A DNA stretch of 32,057 nt from a virus, in IMG/VR virus record IMGVR_UViG_3300029893_000046, positions 1 through 32,057 of that record, one strand, 5' to 3'. Positions 21,033-28,786 of the stretch are shown one piece after another. The first letter of the stretch is position 1; every line of letters begins with the position of its first letter. Below the pieces are notes generated by a model. It saw only the letters and a list, made by a program, of their open reading frames with translations. It was not told where the DNA came from and did no database searches. The position numbers were made by a program, and so were the translations under genes.

Positions 21033-21488
21033 TCAGGTATAGCTGGTAGAATCGTATCTCCAGCGTGCATCCTCGGTATGGAAAAACTCTATGGTAATTT
21101 TTCCCACCGCCATTTCTTTTTCAAACTGTTCTATCTCTATCGTATCGCCCTGCGGAAATATTTCCACCTTTCCGTAGGATGTAGATATTAAAAGCTCATT
21201 CGCGTACAGGCATTTATAAACATCGTCTATCATCTCGCAGACGGTTTTATAATTGTTAGATCCCTTTACGCAGCTTACCTCAATCTCCATTATCAGGTAC
21301 TGTTTTCTGCCGTCGTCCTCAAACCTGTTTCCAACATCTTTAATATTGCAGCGCAGGGAAGTGTTCTTGATGGATACGTCGTTGTTCCAGATCGTGACTG
21401 TAGGAAAGTTATTATTGTAGCCTCCCGTTGTAGTTATTGCGGAAAGCAGAGTCTTAACTTTATTTGTAATTGCCTGGCGCTTGTTCAT
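21033..21488 (-). CDS. Tail terminator / gpU-like tail completion protein (151 aa)
   Basis: The N-terminal helix (KRQAITNKVKTLLSAITTTG) is followed by beta strands with YLIMEIEVSC, IEFFHTEDARW and charged loops, as in gpU/minor tail terminators that cap the tail and join it to the head. It comes between the FII-like gene and the lysis cassette, in lambda-like order. The family call is by pattern and place. Confidence 0.62.
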   Translation of the reverse strand: MNKRQAITNKVKTLLSAITTTGGYNNNFPTVTIWNNDVSIKNTSLRCNIKDVGNRFEDDGRKQYLIMEIEVSCVKGSNNYKTVCEMIDDVYKCLYANELLISTSYGKVEIFPQGDTIEIEQFEKEMAVGKITIEFFHTEDARWRYDSTSYT

Positions 21489-21492
21489 TTTA

Positions 21493-21804
21493 TTAATCCA
21501 TCTGTAACACTAAAAGACTTATTCCGTTATTCAAATCTTTAATCTCCCGTATAGTCATTGCGCTGCCGCCGTTCTTGCCGGAGATGGTAATAGTATCCCT
21601 GTTTATAACGGCGCTAGTGACTACGGAACTTTTAACCGCCACCACCGGCTCCTCGCCGCTGTAATTTACTCCCAGCGTATTGCTCAGCATGTACTCGCTC
21701 ATCCATATCGAATCAATAGTAGAGGCAACACTGTTTACTGTCAGTGTTGCATCCGCTTCTAATCCGCTTGAAAATATTGCTGCGCTTAAATCAATCAGAG
21801 CCAT
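21493..21804 (-). CDS. gpFII-like head-tail joining protein (103 aa)
   Basis: The pattern of the FII connector family is visible: an N-terminal region with a disordered-looking loop, then EEPVVAVKSSVVTSAVINRD, a turn, TITISGKNGG and REIKDLNNGISLLVLQMD at the C terminus. It would sit at the portal-tail interface. Its place after capsid and before the gpU-like gene is as in lambda. Confidence 0.68.
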   Translation of the reverse strand: MALIDLSAAIFSSGLEADATLTVNSVASTIDSIWMSEYMLSNTLGVNYSGEEPVVAVKSSVVTSAVINRDTITISGKNGGSAMTIREIKDLNNGISLLVLQMD

Positions 21805-21848
21805 TTATTTCGGTCCCGTCAAAAATTTTACTTAGTAAATTTTTTATG

Positions 21849-22028
21849 CTACTTATTTTTTTTTTCGGGCTTCTTTTCAACTTCTTCTTTAATCTCTGCC
21901 GCAAGCTTTCTGCCTATAAGGTCCTTTGCGGCGGATGGCGTATCCTCAAACTTATCGCCCGGCTTTACTTCAATTCCGCGGGAAAAAAAAGTCCGGCTGT
22001 AGATGCTTTTTAATTTTACAAGTTCCAT
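21849..22028 (-). CDS. Small protein in the gpFI position (59 aa)
   Basis: I chose the ATG at 22028 because AGGTGACGAG precedes it. The ATG at 22079 has no ribosome binding site. The product starts MELVKLKSIYSRTFFSRGIE, passes through PGDKFEDTPSAAKDLIGRKL, and ends in a Lys/Glu-rich tail. Small proteins with this FxPGxxFxDxxxxA..LI style often follow capsid genes in siphoviruses. Role unknown, possibly a head-completion accessory. Confidence 0.55.
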   Translation of the reverse strand: MELVKLKSIYSRTFFSRGIEVKPGDKFEDTPSAAKDLIGRKLAAEIKEEVEKKPEKKNK

Positions 22029-22130
22029 CTCGTCACCTAATCTGTTTTTTATTAAATATGAATTTTCTGTAGTCAGCATTTTAAATCAGGAGCGGATTTT
22101 TATCCGCTCCCCGAATGTTCTTACGATCGA

Positions 22131-24014
22131 TTAATTAACGCCTGTAGCTACGGCGAATGCGCCTGCGTTTCTTACGCCTACGTCAACGTAGATGAATACT
22201 GTAACGCGGATATATCCGCTGGTTGAGTAAGTGTAAGGATCTACTACTATATCCAGTCCGTTCCATCTGGCTTTAATTGCCTGGCTGAAATCGCCGAAGA
22301 AAATATATCCAGTTGAAATCTGGTTGCTTACTTTACACGGATAACCGTTCATCTGGTTTCCTTCCCAGATAAATTGAGGATAACCGGAGACTTTTTCGCG
22401 TGTCTTTAATGTACCGCGGATTGTCGCGTTTGTTACATAGAACATAGATGCGACGTCAAGATTAGCTGCTGCCACATCAGTTTCGAGCGATACAATACCT
22501 GAGTAATCAATTCCGGGCTTGCTTCCGCCGCCTATTCCGGACGCGAGCGCAATACCTGTAGGCTGTCCGCTGGCTCCTGTTCCGTGGAAGAATGCAAGAT
22601 CCTCACCTATTGCCGCAATCTTTGCCAGGTCGTTTTCTACCAGCATATCAATTGATGGAGTTGCCTGCAATAAAAGTTTTCTGCTGAACGCGGTGTTCGA
22701 TGTTCCGAGTTTTGGTGTTAAGCTTACCTGGTCGAATGTCATATCTGTGCCGGCAGGTCCGGATACTTCGCTGGACATCCAGCTGAATGTTCCGGCGCCT
22801 GTCTGTTTCGGGATTAATACGTCGCCTACCAGTCCGTCTAATGTCATTGCGCCTAACTGATCGCTCACGGCTTTATTCCGCACCATCTCAATAAAATTCT
22901 GCGGAAGTAGATTATCGGCTACCAGATACCCGCCTGCTGTAGTAGTTGAGGTTACTAATGTTCTTTCTCTTAAAAGAATGTCAGTAGGTACCAGCATTCC
23001 CTGAGGCGTTACGCCTAATTTCTTTGCGTATTCCCGGCAGGTCTCTAATTCAAAGTCAGCTTTAACGCCGCTCTTAGGATCCTGCGACATAATTAAATTT
23101 CTGAATGAGAATTTCTTTACTTCTTTAGGAGTTAATCCTAACTGTACGCCGCCAGCAGGCTGCTGATCTGCTAAATTGCGGATGATCAGTTTCTGGAAAT
23201 CTCCCTGGTCTGCTTTCAGCTTAAACGCGAAATCATCGGCAAGCTGAATTAAATCGACACCCTTAACCTTATCCTTAAAATCGCGGGCCATTGTTATAAT
23301 TCCGTGAACGTTCAATAACGCTTTTTCACCGCCGTCCTGAATTGCGCGGTCCACGGCTGCCTGTTTGTCTGCAGATACCTCTTTCTTTATCTGCGATGTT
23401 AATGCGGCAATCTCCTGCTCGCTTAACGTTCTTTCCTGAGTGTTTGTTACCGGATCCATTACTTTCTCCTTTTGATTATTATTTAATTGTTCGTTTATAT
23501 TTAAATTTCTGTCCACTCCTACCGTAGGGTCCGCGGGGTCCGGCGTAAATGCAACGTGAACCGGTTCCCAGTCCGTTACGCGGTAATATTCCGTATCGCC
23601 TTCAATACGGTCAAGAACAATTTCATGCACCATGTACCTTATAGATACGTTCCGCCGGATGCCGTCAATTATGTCCTGGAAATAATCCTGAGCCCGCTGG
23701 CTCTTGCTGAACTTTAAAGTGCATCTAAGTTTTCTCTGCTCAGTGTCAAGCTGTACTTTCTCAATAACACCGATCTGATCACCCCAATGATCATCACGTA
23801 CGCTAGCTCCGTCTTTAAACCTGTCCAGGCGTATCGAATTCCGTTTGTGATCCAGAATCTCAAAGCCGTACCAGTTCCTAACCGGGTATTCGCTTGAGAC
23901 TGATAATTCTACCGTCCGGTCCGCTTCGTTTATCGTCCGCTGTTCCGGCTCCGTCCTCAGAGTCCTCTCCATCTGTTTTTGATGGAGTTCCTGTTTCAGT
24001 TTTAGCAGTTCCAT
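22131..24014 (-). CDS. Prohead protease - major capsid fusion (627 aa)
   Basis: The first ~170 residues are a U35/HK97-type prohead protease: VRDDHWGDQIG with His76 and GIRRNVSIRYMVHE with Ser124 fit the catalytic pair. A Gln/Asn-rich linker follows (about 171-185), then a delta-like helical region and the HK97-fold coat protein (about 310-627), with ERTLVTSTTTAGGYLVADNL and VDPYTYSTSGYIRVTVF segments. The start ATG has GAGG 7 nt upstream, and the gene overlaps the portal gene by 137 bp. A second strong start inside (ATG 23459, residue 186) probably makes free coat protein of 442 residues. Confidence 0.9.
   Translation of the reverse strand: MELLKLKQELHQKQMERTLRTEPEQRTINEADRTVELSVSSEYPVRNWYGFEILDHKRNSIRLDRFKDGASVRDDHWGDQIGVIEKVQLDTEQRKLRCTLKFSKSQRAQDYFQDIIDGIRRNVSIRYMVHEIVLDRIEGDTEYYRVTDWEPVHVAFTPDPADPTVGVDRNLNINEQLNNNQKEKVMDPVTNTQERTLSEQEIAALTSQIKKEVSADKQAAVDRAIQDGGEKALLNVHGIITMARDFKDKVKGVDLIQLADDFAFKLKADQGDFQKLIIRNLADQQPAGGVQLGLTPKEVKKFSFRNLIMSQDPKSGVKADFELETCREYAKKLGVTPQGMLVPTDILLRERTLVTSTTTAGGYLVADNLLPQNFIEMVRNKAVSDQLGAMTLDGLVGDVLIPKQTGAGTFSWMSSEVSGPAGTDMTFDQVSLTPKLGTSNTAFSRKLLLQATPSIDMLVENDLAKIAAIGEDLAFFHGTGASGQPTGIALASGIGGGSKPGIDYSGIVSLETDVAAANLDVASMFYVTNATIRGTLKTREKVSGYPQFIWEGNQMNGYPCKVSNQISTGYIFFGDFSQAIKARWNGLDIVVDPYTYSTSGYIRVTVFIYVDVGVRNAGAFAVATGVN
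23457..23470 (-). promoter_or_regulatory. Internal ribosome binding site and ATG in the capsid gene
   Basis: Within the fusion gene the minus strand reads AAAAGGAGAAAGTAATG, with AGGAG 6 nt before an in-frame ATG at 23459. This is at least as good as the site of the full-length start, and it lies exactly at the protease-coat junction. A nested product beginning MDPVTNTQERTL should therefore be translated, as for lambda C/Nu3-type nested genes. Confidence 0.75.
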
Positions 24015-25515
24015 TTGTTACCTCTATTCCGTATTTCTTTTCTAATTCTTTTTCCTTGCTTTTATCCCTCAGTATATCCTCGTAACGGTTCCCCATTTCG
24101 GATACTATCTGAGTTTTGGATTTATAACCAGCGTCCTCGGCCTCTTTATTCGCCATTACTTCTTTCTGCATATCCACCCACGGCCTTACATATCCCTGCC
24201 AGTAATGCTCTTTATATTTTTCAACCAATCCGTATTTTAAAGGAGCGATTGCGTCATTAAGCAATGCGTATTTAAGCCACTCCTCATAAACCGGTATTAA
24301 AATCTGCTCTCTTATAATTGCCTGCATGTATGCGTAAGCGCCGCGCATCTTCAACTCCCCTGTACGCCCGGATGAGTAGCTCTCGCTCTCGCGGTCTCCG
24401 AATAACGCCGCGTAATCCCTTCCTATTCCGGATGCGATTTTTCTTCCGTTGCTTCTTACAAACGGCTGATGCTGTTCGTGCGGAAATTTAGGATCGTAAC
24501 CCATAAACTCCCATCCGGCAGGCAGTTCCTCAATCGATGCGGGATCCATATCCATATATTTTCCGCCCGCGGAATCCGCTTCCTCTTCATTCCCCTCACT
24601 GTTAGTTGCGCCGGTATATTCAGCGAATGAATCAACCGGCTTTTTCAAAAACCCCATTTTAGAGGCGCCCGCTTTAGCGTTCTGCAGGGAATACTCCTCC
24701 CACATATCTACATCTTTCAAAGTGGTCATTACAGGGGCAAGCGGGGTTATGCCGTGTATCTGTTTGTAGTTTAGAGGGTCATACGCAATTATTAATTCGC
24801 TTACCGGAATTCTTACCCGCCTTAAGTAAGCAGAATAGCCCAAAGTTACTTCCTGGTAAACAGATTTCTCTTTTATCCAGATCGCCTGCAGTCTCCTCAG
24901 CTTATCCACTTCAATTCCCATCAGCACAAAATTTCCGGTTGCAAGCTCCTCGTTATAATCGTGGTCTATATCGTTAGGGTCTATTACCTCTAATGTGAAT
25001 CCGAATGGATTTCCTTCAACGGCAGAGCCGCTGAACCATTTTCTTAAAATTACTTCCCCGTCTAGAAAAAGCTGATCTACCAAAAGGTACTGCAGCATAA
25101 GAAAAGACAATCTTTGCGAGGCGGTGCAGTAATCCCTGTGGCCCCACTTGTCAAATCCTTTCTTTATTACATCCTGTGCAACTTCGTCATCCCGTCCGTC
25201 CGGGTATCGCGCCATCGGCTGCAGATCAAATCCGCTCGGACCTATTACGTTCATCCTGTTATCAAAACAGGCGCCCGCTACAATCGGGTTATTCTGGCGC
25301 ATCTCAAACGTGCGCGCGCGCAGCGCCGGAAGGTCGCTCTTAATCTCCTTATTTATCTCCGCGCGTGTCCTTGTCCAGGTATTTCTTAATCGGCTGTCCA
25401 GCGCCGCTTTCCAGCCGCGGAAATGCGCGGCTTTTTCAGCCGCGTTCATTTCCATTTTCACCTGTTTCCCGGTCCTTAAGCCGATTGAGTTTAATATTTT
25501 ATCTATCGCTCTCAT
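23878..25515 (-). CDS. Portal protein, lambda gpB family (545 aa)
   Basis: This forms the dodecameric DNA gate at one capsid vertex. The N-terminal NNPIVAGACFDNRMNVIGPSG, GFTLEVIDPNDIDHDYN and HGITPLAPVMTTLKDVDMWEEYSL segments, and WEFMGYDPKFPHEQHQPFVR, match the lambda-type portal family (PF05136). The last ~70 residues are Glu/Lys- and Ser/Gly-rich. They overlap the capsid gene in another frame by 137 bp, so the portal C-terminus and protease N-terminus share DNA. The ATG is 8 bp after the preceding stop. Confidence 0.9.
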   Translation of the reverse strand: MRAIDKILNSIGLRTGKQVKMEMNAAEKAAHFRGWKAALDSRLRNTWTRTRAEINKEIKSDLPALRARTFEMRQNNPIVAGACFDNRMNVIGPSGFDLQPMARYPDGRDDEVAQDVIKKGFDKWGHRDYCTASQRLSFLMLQYLLVDQLFLDGEVILRKWFSGSAVEGNPFGFTLEVIDPNDIDHDYNEELATGNFVLMGIEVDKLRRLQAIWIKEKSVYQEVTLGYSAYLRRVRIPVSELIIAYDPLNYKQIHGITPLAPVMTTLKDVDMWEEYSLQNAKAGASKMGFLKKPVDSFAEYTGATNSEGNEEEADSAGGKYMDMDPASIEELPAGWEFMGYDPKFPHEQHQPFVRSNGRKIASGIGRDYAALFGDRESESYSSGRTGELKMRGAYAYMQAIIREQILIPVYEEWLKYALLNDAIAPLKYGLVEKYKEHYWQGYVRPWVDMQKEVMANKEAEDAGYKSKTQIVSEMGNRYEDILRDKSKEKELEKKYGIEVTNGTAKTETGTPSKTDGEDSEDGAGTADDKRSGPDGRIISLKRIPG

Positions 25516-25523
25516 CCCGCGGC

Positions 25524-25991
25524 TTAGTTATTCTTTTTCCACGGAATGTAAAGCTCGTACTGTGCGTAAGTATCGGATCTGTTACCTGCGGTGCCGGTAA
25601 TCTTAAATCTGTAATAAGCCGCCTTTTTGGAATTCAGATTAAGCGTACCGTCTCCCAGCGTTTCAGTGGAATCCGCGTTTACGCTCACTGTATCGACGGT
25701 AAAATAATTTGTAAGGTCGTTGGTCCCCTGCAGTATGCAGAGTATTCTCGGCTTGCCGGCAGTGCTGGAAAGTTTCCGCGTATAATAAATCGGATAACTT
25801 GCCGTAAGCTGGTAATCGTATCCGCTCAGCGTAAACGGAGTGCTGTAAACTGTATCCGTAGAATCGATACTTGTTGATGGGAATTTCAACAGCAGCGCCT
25901 TGCCGCCGAACTCGTTTTTTGTTACGGATGTCTGCCCGAATGCTGTAACTGCCAGCAATAAAAACACAATTGCAAATAATGCGCGTTTCAT
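25524..25991 (-). CDS. Exported beta-rich protein between gpW-like and portal genes (155 aa)
   Basis: It has a Sec signal peptide (MKRALFAIVFLLLAVTAFGQ) followed by a Thr/Ser/Asp-rich beta chain (PFTLSGYDYQLTASYPIYYT, TVDTVSVNADSTETLGDG) ending YELYIPWKKN. In lambda the gene between W and the portal would be absent, so this is an insertion in the head operon. It could be a head decoration protein whose signal is not used, or a secreted or periplasmic moron. The family is unknown. Confidence 0.6.
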   Translation of the reverse strand: MKRALFAIVFLLLAVTAFGQTSVTKNEFGGKALLLKFPSTSIDSTDTVYSTPFTLSGYDYQLTASYPIYYTRKLSSTAGKPRILCILQGTNDLTNYFTVDTVSVNADSTETLGDGTLNLNSKKAAYYRFKITGTAGNRSDTYAQYELYIPWKKNN

Positions 25992-26011
25992 ATTAATGCT
26001 CCTTTTATTTT

Positions 26012-26539
26012 TTATTCTGAAAATCTTGATAAATATCTTTTATTCTGCCCGGTTCTTTTTCCGGTTTCAATTTCCATCTGCACCTTTGCGTTCTGCAAAT
26101 CTCTCAAAAGTTTAGTCCGGTCCTCGTATGTAACGGATACTCCGTTAATGTTTACGGATACCATATTCCGCGTTGCCATTTCTTTGTAAGCCGCAAGAAG
26201 GGATTCATAAATGATTGTCCAGTCACCCCGGGCGTCTGTGGTTTCCGCAAGGTTAGGAAGGAGCGTAATTTGTCCCCGCTCCACCAGATAATCAATGCTG
26301 CTTAAGGTTGCTACGATCTGGTAAGAATATAATCCGTGGGATTTATTCGTAGTTGTAGAGTCTGCGGTAAAATCATAATCGTCTCCGTCCGCTACTCCGG
26401 TTAAAGATAATTTGTTCGTGGAATCTTTATAGAAATGAATTTTTAAAGTATAGCCGTCCGATGCCTTATAATCAGCAAAGCTTTCGGTCCAGCTCCACCC
26501 TGTTTTTACGATCAGTTTTTTTGTCTTTAGAACACTCAT
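26012..26539 (-). CDS. gpW-like head-tail connector with N-terminal extension (175 aa)
   Basis: The C-terminal ~55 residues have the gpW pattern: AYKEMATRNMVSVNINGVSV, then YEDRTKLLRDLQNAKVQMEI. The N-terminal ~110 residues are a beta-rich Ig-like domain (TGWSWTESFADYKASDGYTL) that could decorate the structure. It is the first head gene before the portal, as W is in lambda, though a signal-peptide gene lies between. The ATG lacks a clear Shine-Dalgarno and follows the palindromic gap. Confidence 0.6.
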   Translation of the reverse strand: MSVLKTKKLIVKTGWSWTESFADYKASDGYTLKIHFYKDSTNKLSLTGVADGDDYDFTADSTTTNKSHGLYSYQIVATLSSIDYLVERGQITLLPNLAETTDARGDWTIIYESLLAAYKEMATRNMVSVNINGVSVTYEDRTKLLRDLQNAKVQMEIETGKRTGQNKRYLSRFSE

Positions 26540-26584
26540 GCGCGCGTTTTATAATTTCCACTGCAAAAGTGTTTTTAATTGAGG

Positions 26585-26620
26585 TAATTATCATTCGTAT
26601 TTTTATACGAACAATAATTA
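26585..26620. promoter_or_regulatory. Long imperfect palindrome (TTCGTAT core) before the head genes
   Basis: TTCGTAT TTTT ATACGAA (a 7-bp stem with 4-nt loop) is flanked by TAATTAT and ATAATTA, giving 14 of 16 base pairs over 36 bp. It lies in the 158-bp non-coding gap 26540-26697. The region also holds an A+T-rich segment close to the gpW-like start. It is a plausible promoter or operator for head genes, or an mRNA hairpin. No T-run follows. Confidence 0.6.
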
Positions 26621-26663
26621 CTATACTGCTATTGGCTGAAATGAATATGGGTAGTATTGTCCA

Positions 26664-26693
26664 TGTCCAGTTTCTTTAATAAAAAACTGGACA
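26664..26693. promoter_or_regulatory. 30-bp dyad, copy 2 (TGTCCAGTTT / AAACTGGACA)
   Basis: It has the same 10-bp arms and 10-nt spacing as the copy at 4165-4194; the spacer is CTTTAATAAA. It lies 4 bp after the stop codon of the 26698-26988 gene and upstream of the head-gene start. A minus-strand T tract is not present. Two copies, one in each operon, suggest a common regulator. Confidence 0.7.
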
Positions 26694-26697
26694 CTTT

Positions 26698-26988
26698 CTA
26701 TTGACGCCTGCGGGATTCGGTTCTTCTTACTATTTTTTTGATTGGTTTAGGTTTAGGAGTTCTAATAATAATTTCATCCGTGTCTTTATAAATAATATCC
26801 CTGATCGTTGGCTCGCCTAAAAAGTGTTTCTCCGCCAGTTTTTTTATTATCTCCTCAACGGTTTCCACCGGGAGCGTAATCTTCATTTCTTCAAATTCTA
26901 TCCTAATACATTTATTCCTGTACGCCGTCTGGTCCAGAATACCGAGGGACTTTGCTGCCATTGCGATGGAATGTATCAGCTCTTTCAA
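26698..26988 (-). CDS. Hypothetical protein, TTG start (96 aa)
   Basis: This basic protein has ELIHSIAMAAKSLG and ETVEEIIKKLAEKH helices and a C-terminal poly-basic end (PKPKPIKKIVRRTESRRRQ). The only start in frame before residue 10 is TTG at 26988, so expression may be weak. It is closely spaced with a 37-aa gene upstream. I do not recognise it. Its basic tail would suit nucleic-acid binding. Its stop adjoins the dyad 26664-26693. Confidence 0.5.
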   Translation of the reverse strand: MKELIHSIAMAAKSLGILDQTAYRNKCIRIEFEEMKITLPVETVEEIIKKLAEKHFLGEPTIRDIIYKDTDEIIIRTPKPKPIKKIVRRTESRRRQ

Positions 26989-26989
26989 T

Positions 26990-27103
26990 TCATCTCTGCA
27001 TTAATTGTTTTGTAAACCGCGCGCTTTTTAAAAAAAATATTGTAACAGCTCCAAGTAGTTTATTCTTTAAAAGATGATATGCCAGACCAATTATTTCTTT
27101 CAT
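26990..27103 (-). CDS. Tiny membrane or amphipathic peptide (37 aa)
   Basis: An ATG at 27103 overlaps the upstream stop (ATGA), with GAGG 7 nt before it. The product is MKEIIGLAYHLLKNKLLGAV, then TIFFLKSARFTKQL, with hydrophobic and basic faces. It stops 1 bp before the TTG start of the next gene. It is coupled in the accessory block. Function is unknown. Confidence 0.5.
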   Translation of the reverse strand: MKEIIGLAYHLLKNKLLGAVTIFFLKSARFTKQLMQR

Positions 27104-27300
27104 TCTACAGCCTCATTTATTATTATATTTGCAACAAATCCTATTACAAGCGAAACAGTAATTGTAAAAACAACAAAAGCGTAATCCAGACTTTCACCGC
27201 TTTCTATAAATATTTCGATTCCATTAGTTACAATAGGTATTAACATCGATAATAAAATCGAGTTTGTGACTATGAGTATCCGTATTTTTTTATACTTCAT
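27100..27300 (-). CDS. Two-span membrane protein (66 aa)
   Basis: Hydrophobic segments at about residues 8-26 (ILIVTNSILLSMLIPIVTN) and 40-60 (YAFVVFTITVSLVIGFVANII) span the membrane with an acidic loop between. It could be an accessory holin, an exclusion protein or a moron; no family is recognised. Its ATG overlaps the stop of the RHH-like gene upstream. Confidence 0.5.
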   Translation of the reverse strand: MKYKKIRILIVTNSILLSMLIPIVTNGIEIFIESGESLDYAFVVFTITVSLVIGFVANIIINEAVE

Positions 27301-27524
27301 AATTGCTCCTTTTTTATTTTCACTTTTGGATTATCGCGCTCATCCCACCAATCTTCTAATTTATAAACTTTAGGAGTTTCTGTAATAATATTTCTTTTCT
27401 TAAGATCTACACGCACCAACATCTCAATGTAGGTAGATTCTTTAAGCTGCAACGAATCACAGAGTTTATCCATTTCACTCCTTACAACCGGCGCAATAGT
27501 AATACACATTCTTTCCTTATTCAT
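27297..27524 (-). CDS. Putative ribbon-helix-helix regulator (75 aa)
   Basis: The N-terminal half resembles CopG/Arc RHH proteins: a short strand MCITIAPVVRSEMDKL, then helices DKLCDSLQLKESTYIEMLVR. RHH dimers use the strand for DNA contact. The C-terminal tail is basic and acidic mixed. It is in the accessory block, and a regulator of that block or of the nearby dyads is possible. A dyad with 10-bp arms could suit an RHH tetramer, but no evidence links them. Confidence 0.5.
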   Translation of the reverse strand: MNKERMCITIAPVVRSEMDKLCDSLQLKESTYIEMLVRVDLKKRNIITETPKVYKLEDWWDERDNPKVKIKKEQL

Positions 27525-27605
27525 TTTTACATACTGTTAAAGTTTTATTAAATTATAACTTATCAAATTATAACACCTTACCGCATTCAGCGGGTTATAC
27601 AGTAG

Positions 27606-27989
27606 TTAGGCAGATGGCTTGCTAAAATGTTTATATAATCCATTAAGTACATCTTCATAAAGTTGTATCTGCTGTATTTTCCTATTTGTAACTTTCATCA
27701 TGTATTCCCATTTGTTTGGTATCTCTAATGTAAAATCATTTGATATTGCCACATCTTCTTTTATTGAAGCAACTAAATTGTTAAACTCTTGTTCGGTAAG
27801 TCCGCAAGCCACATCGGCTGAAGAAACGCCTTGCCTAACAGGTTTTTCAAGCCGATTCACTATTTCTTGTGCCTCATTGATAGTAACTATTGCGCCATAT
27901 TCATAGCCCCAATGTGACTCGTTTAATTCTTGATTATTATCAACTGCAAATTTTATTTGCTCTTTTAATTTCTCAATTATCTGTTTCAA
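27606..27989 (-). CDS. Hypothetical helical protein, TTG or GTG start (127 aa)
   Basis: I chose TTG at 27989 because AGGAGG lies 4-5 nt upstream. GTG at 28013 (overlapping the upstream stop) would add eight residues and contain that site. The protein is helical and Lys/Glu/Asn-rich, with NNQELNESHWGYEYGAIVTI and DVACGLTEQEFNNLVASIKE. I do not recognise it. It is coupled to the DUF5131 gene. Confidence 0.5.
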   Translation of the reverse strand: MKQIIEKLKEQIKFAVDNNQELNESHWGYEYGAIVTINEAQEIVNRLEKPVRQGVSSADVACGLTEQEFNNLVASIKEDVAISNDFTLEIPNKWEYMMKVTNRKIQQIQLYEDVLNGLYKHFSKPSA

Positions 27990-28009
27990 AATTCCTCCTT
28001 TGTTTTCGT

Positions 28010-28786
28010 TCACGGCTTAAAAACCACGCCGTTCATCGGGCACGCCTCCGGCGTACTGATAAACGGTAACTCCCTTAACTGTAATTCTATCGGGAATAAA
28101 TTTATGTCCTCAATTACTTTGTTATCTTTATTACGAATCTGTTTTACCCAAATAGGGATATTAAAATTCGTTGCCTCTATTATTATTTCTCTTGCCCAAG
28201 AATTATTAAACTCTCTCCGCTTGTTTCCACTTTCACACCCAATTACTATCCAGTCTACTTTATAAATATTAACTGGCTCAATTAACGGCTCTAAACTTAA
28301 CCATTTAACTTTCGCATCTGTGTTCTTCAAGTAATCTATCCCAGCATCTAAATCTTTTTGTGTTGAGGCAGAATAACCGATCCAAAGATTCGGAAGGTTA
28401 TCTACAGATTGATTGCCAAAGAAATAATCTAATAGATGATTGTGAATACTCATGGCTCTTTTTATTCTTTTTGTCAAAACTAAAAAGGTGTGCTGATTAT
28501 AATTATCAATAAAAACCTGATAAATTTTTGTTATTGTCTCTACTGGAATACTTTCATGGAATAAATCACTCATAGAATTGACAAACACTCGCATTGATTT
28601 TTTGCTTCTGAATTTTGTGTCGCTTAATCTTTCTTCATGAAATTGAATATCGGTAAATTTCCTGTCTCCCCAAAATCTATTTGCCATACTTTCGGCATAG
28701 CAATACTTACACCCCTGCGCTATTTTAGAACATCCGGTTATTGGATTCCATGTATAATCACACCAGTTAATTTTAGTTTTGTTCAT
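28010..28786 (-). CDS. Gp37/Gp68 family (DUF5131) protein with Cys cluster (258 aa)
   Basis: Near the N terminus, GCSKIAQGCKYCYAE holds Cys19, Cys26 and Cys29 (C-x6-C-x2-C), as in the PF07505 family of phage and mycobacteriophage proteins. This family has remote radical-SAM-like features and an unknown role. NSMSDLFHE, FLVLTKRI, WIGYSASTQ and KWLSLEPL are family-type segments. No classic CxxxCxxC radical-SAM motif is present, so the enzyme chemistry is unproven. The gene is in the A+T-rich accessory block after terL. Confidence 0.82.
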   Translation of the reverse strand: MNKTKINWCDYTWNPITGCSKIAQGCKYCYAESMANRFWGDRKFTDIQFHEERLSDTKFRSKKSMRVFVNSMSDLFHESIPVETITKIYQVFIDNYNQHTFLVLTKRIKRAMSIHNHLLDYFFGNQSVDNLPNLWIGYSASTQKDLDAGIDYLKNTDAKVKWLSLEPLIEPVNIYKVDWIVIGCESGNKRREFNNSWAREIIIEATNFNIPIWVKQIRNKDNKVIEDINLFPIELQLRELPFISTPEACPMNGVVFKP

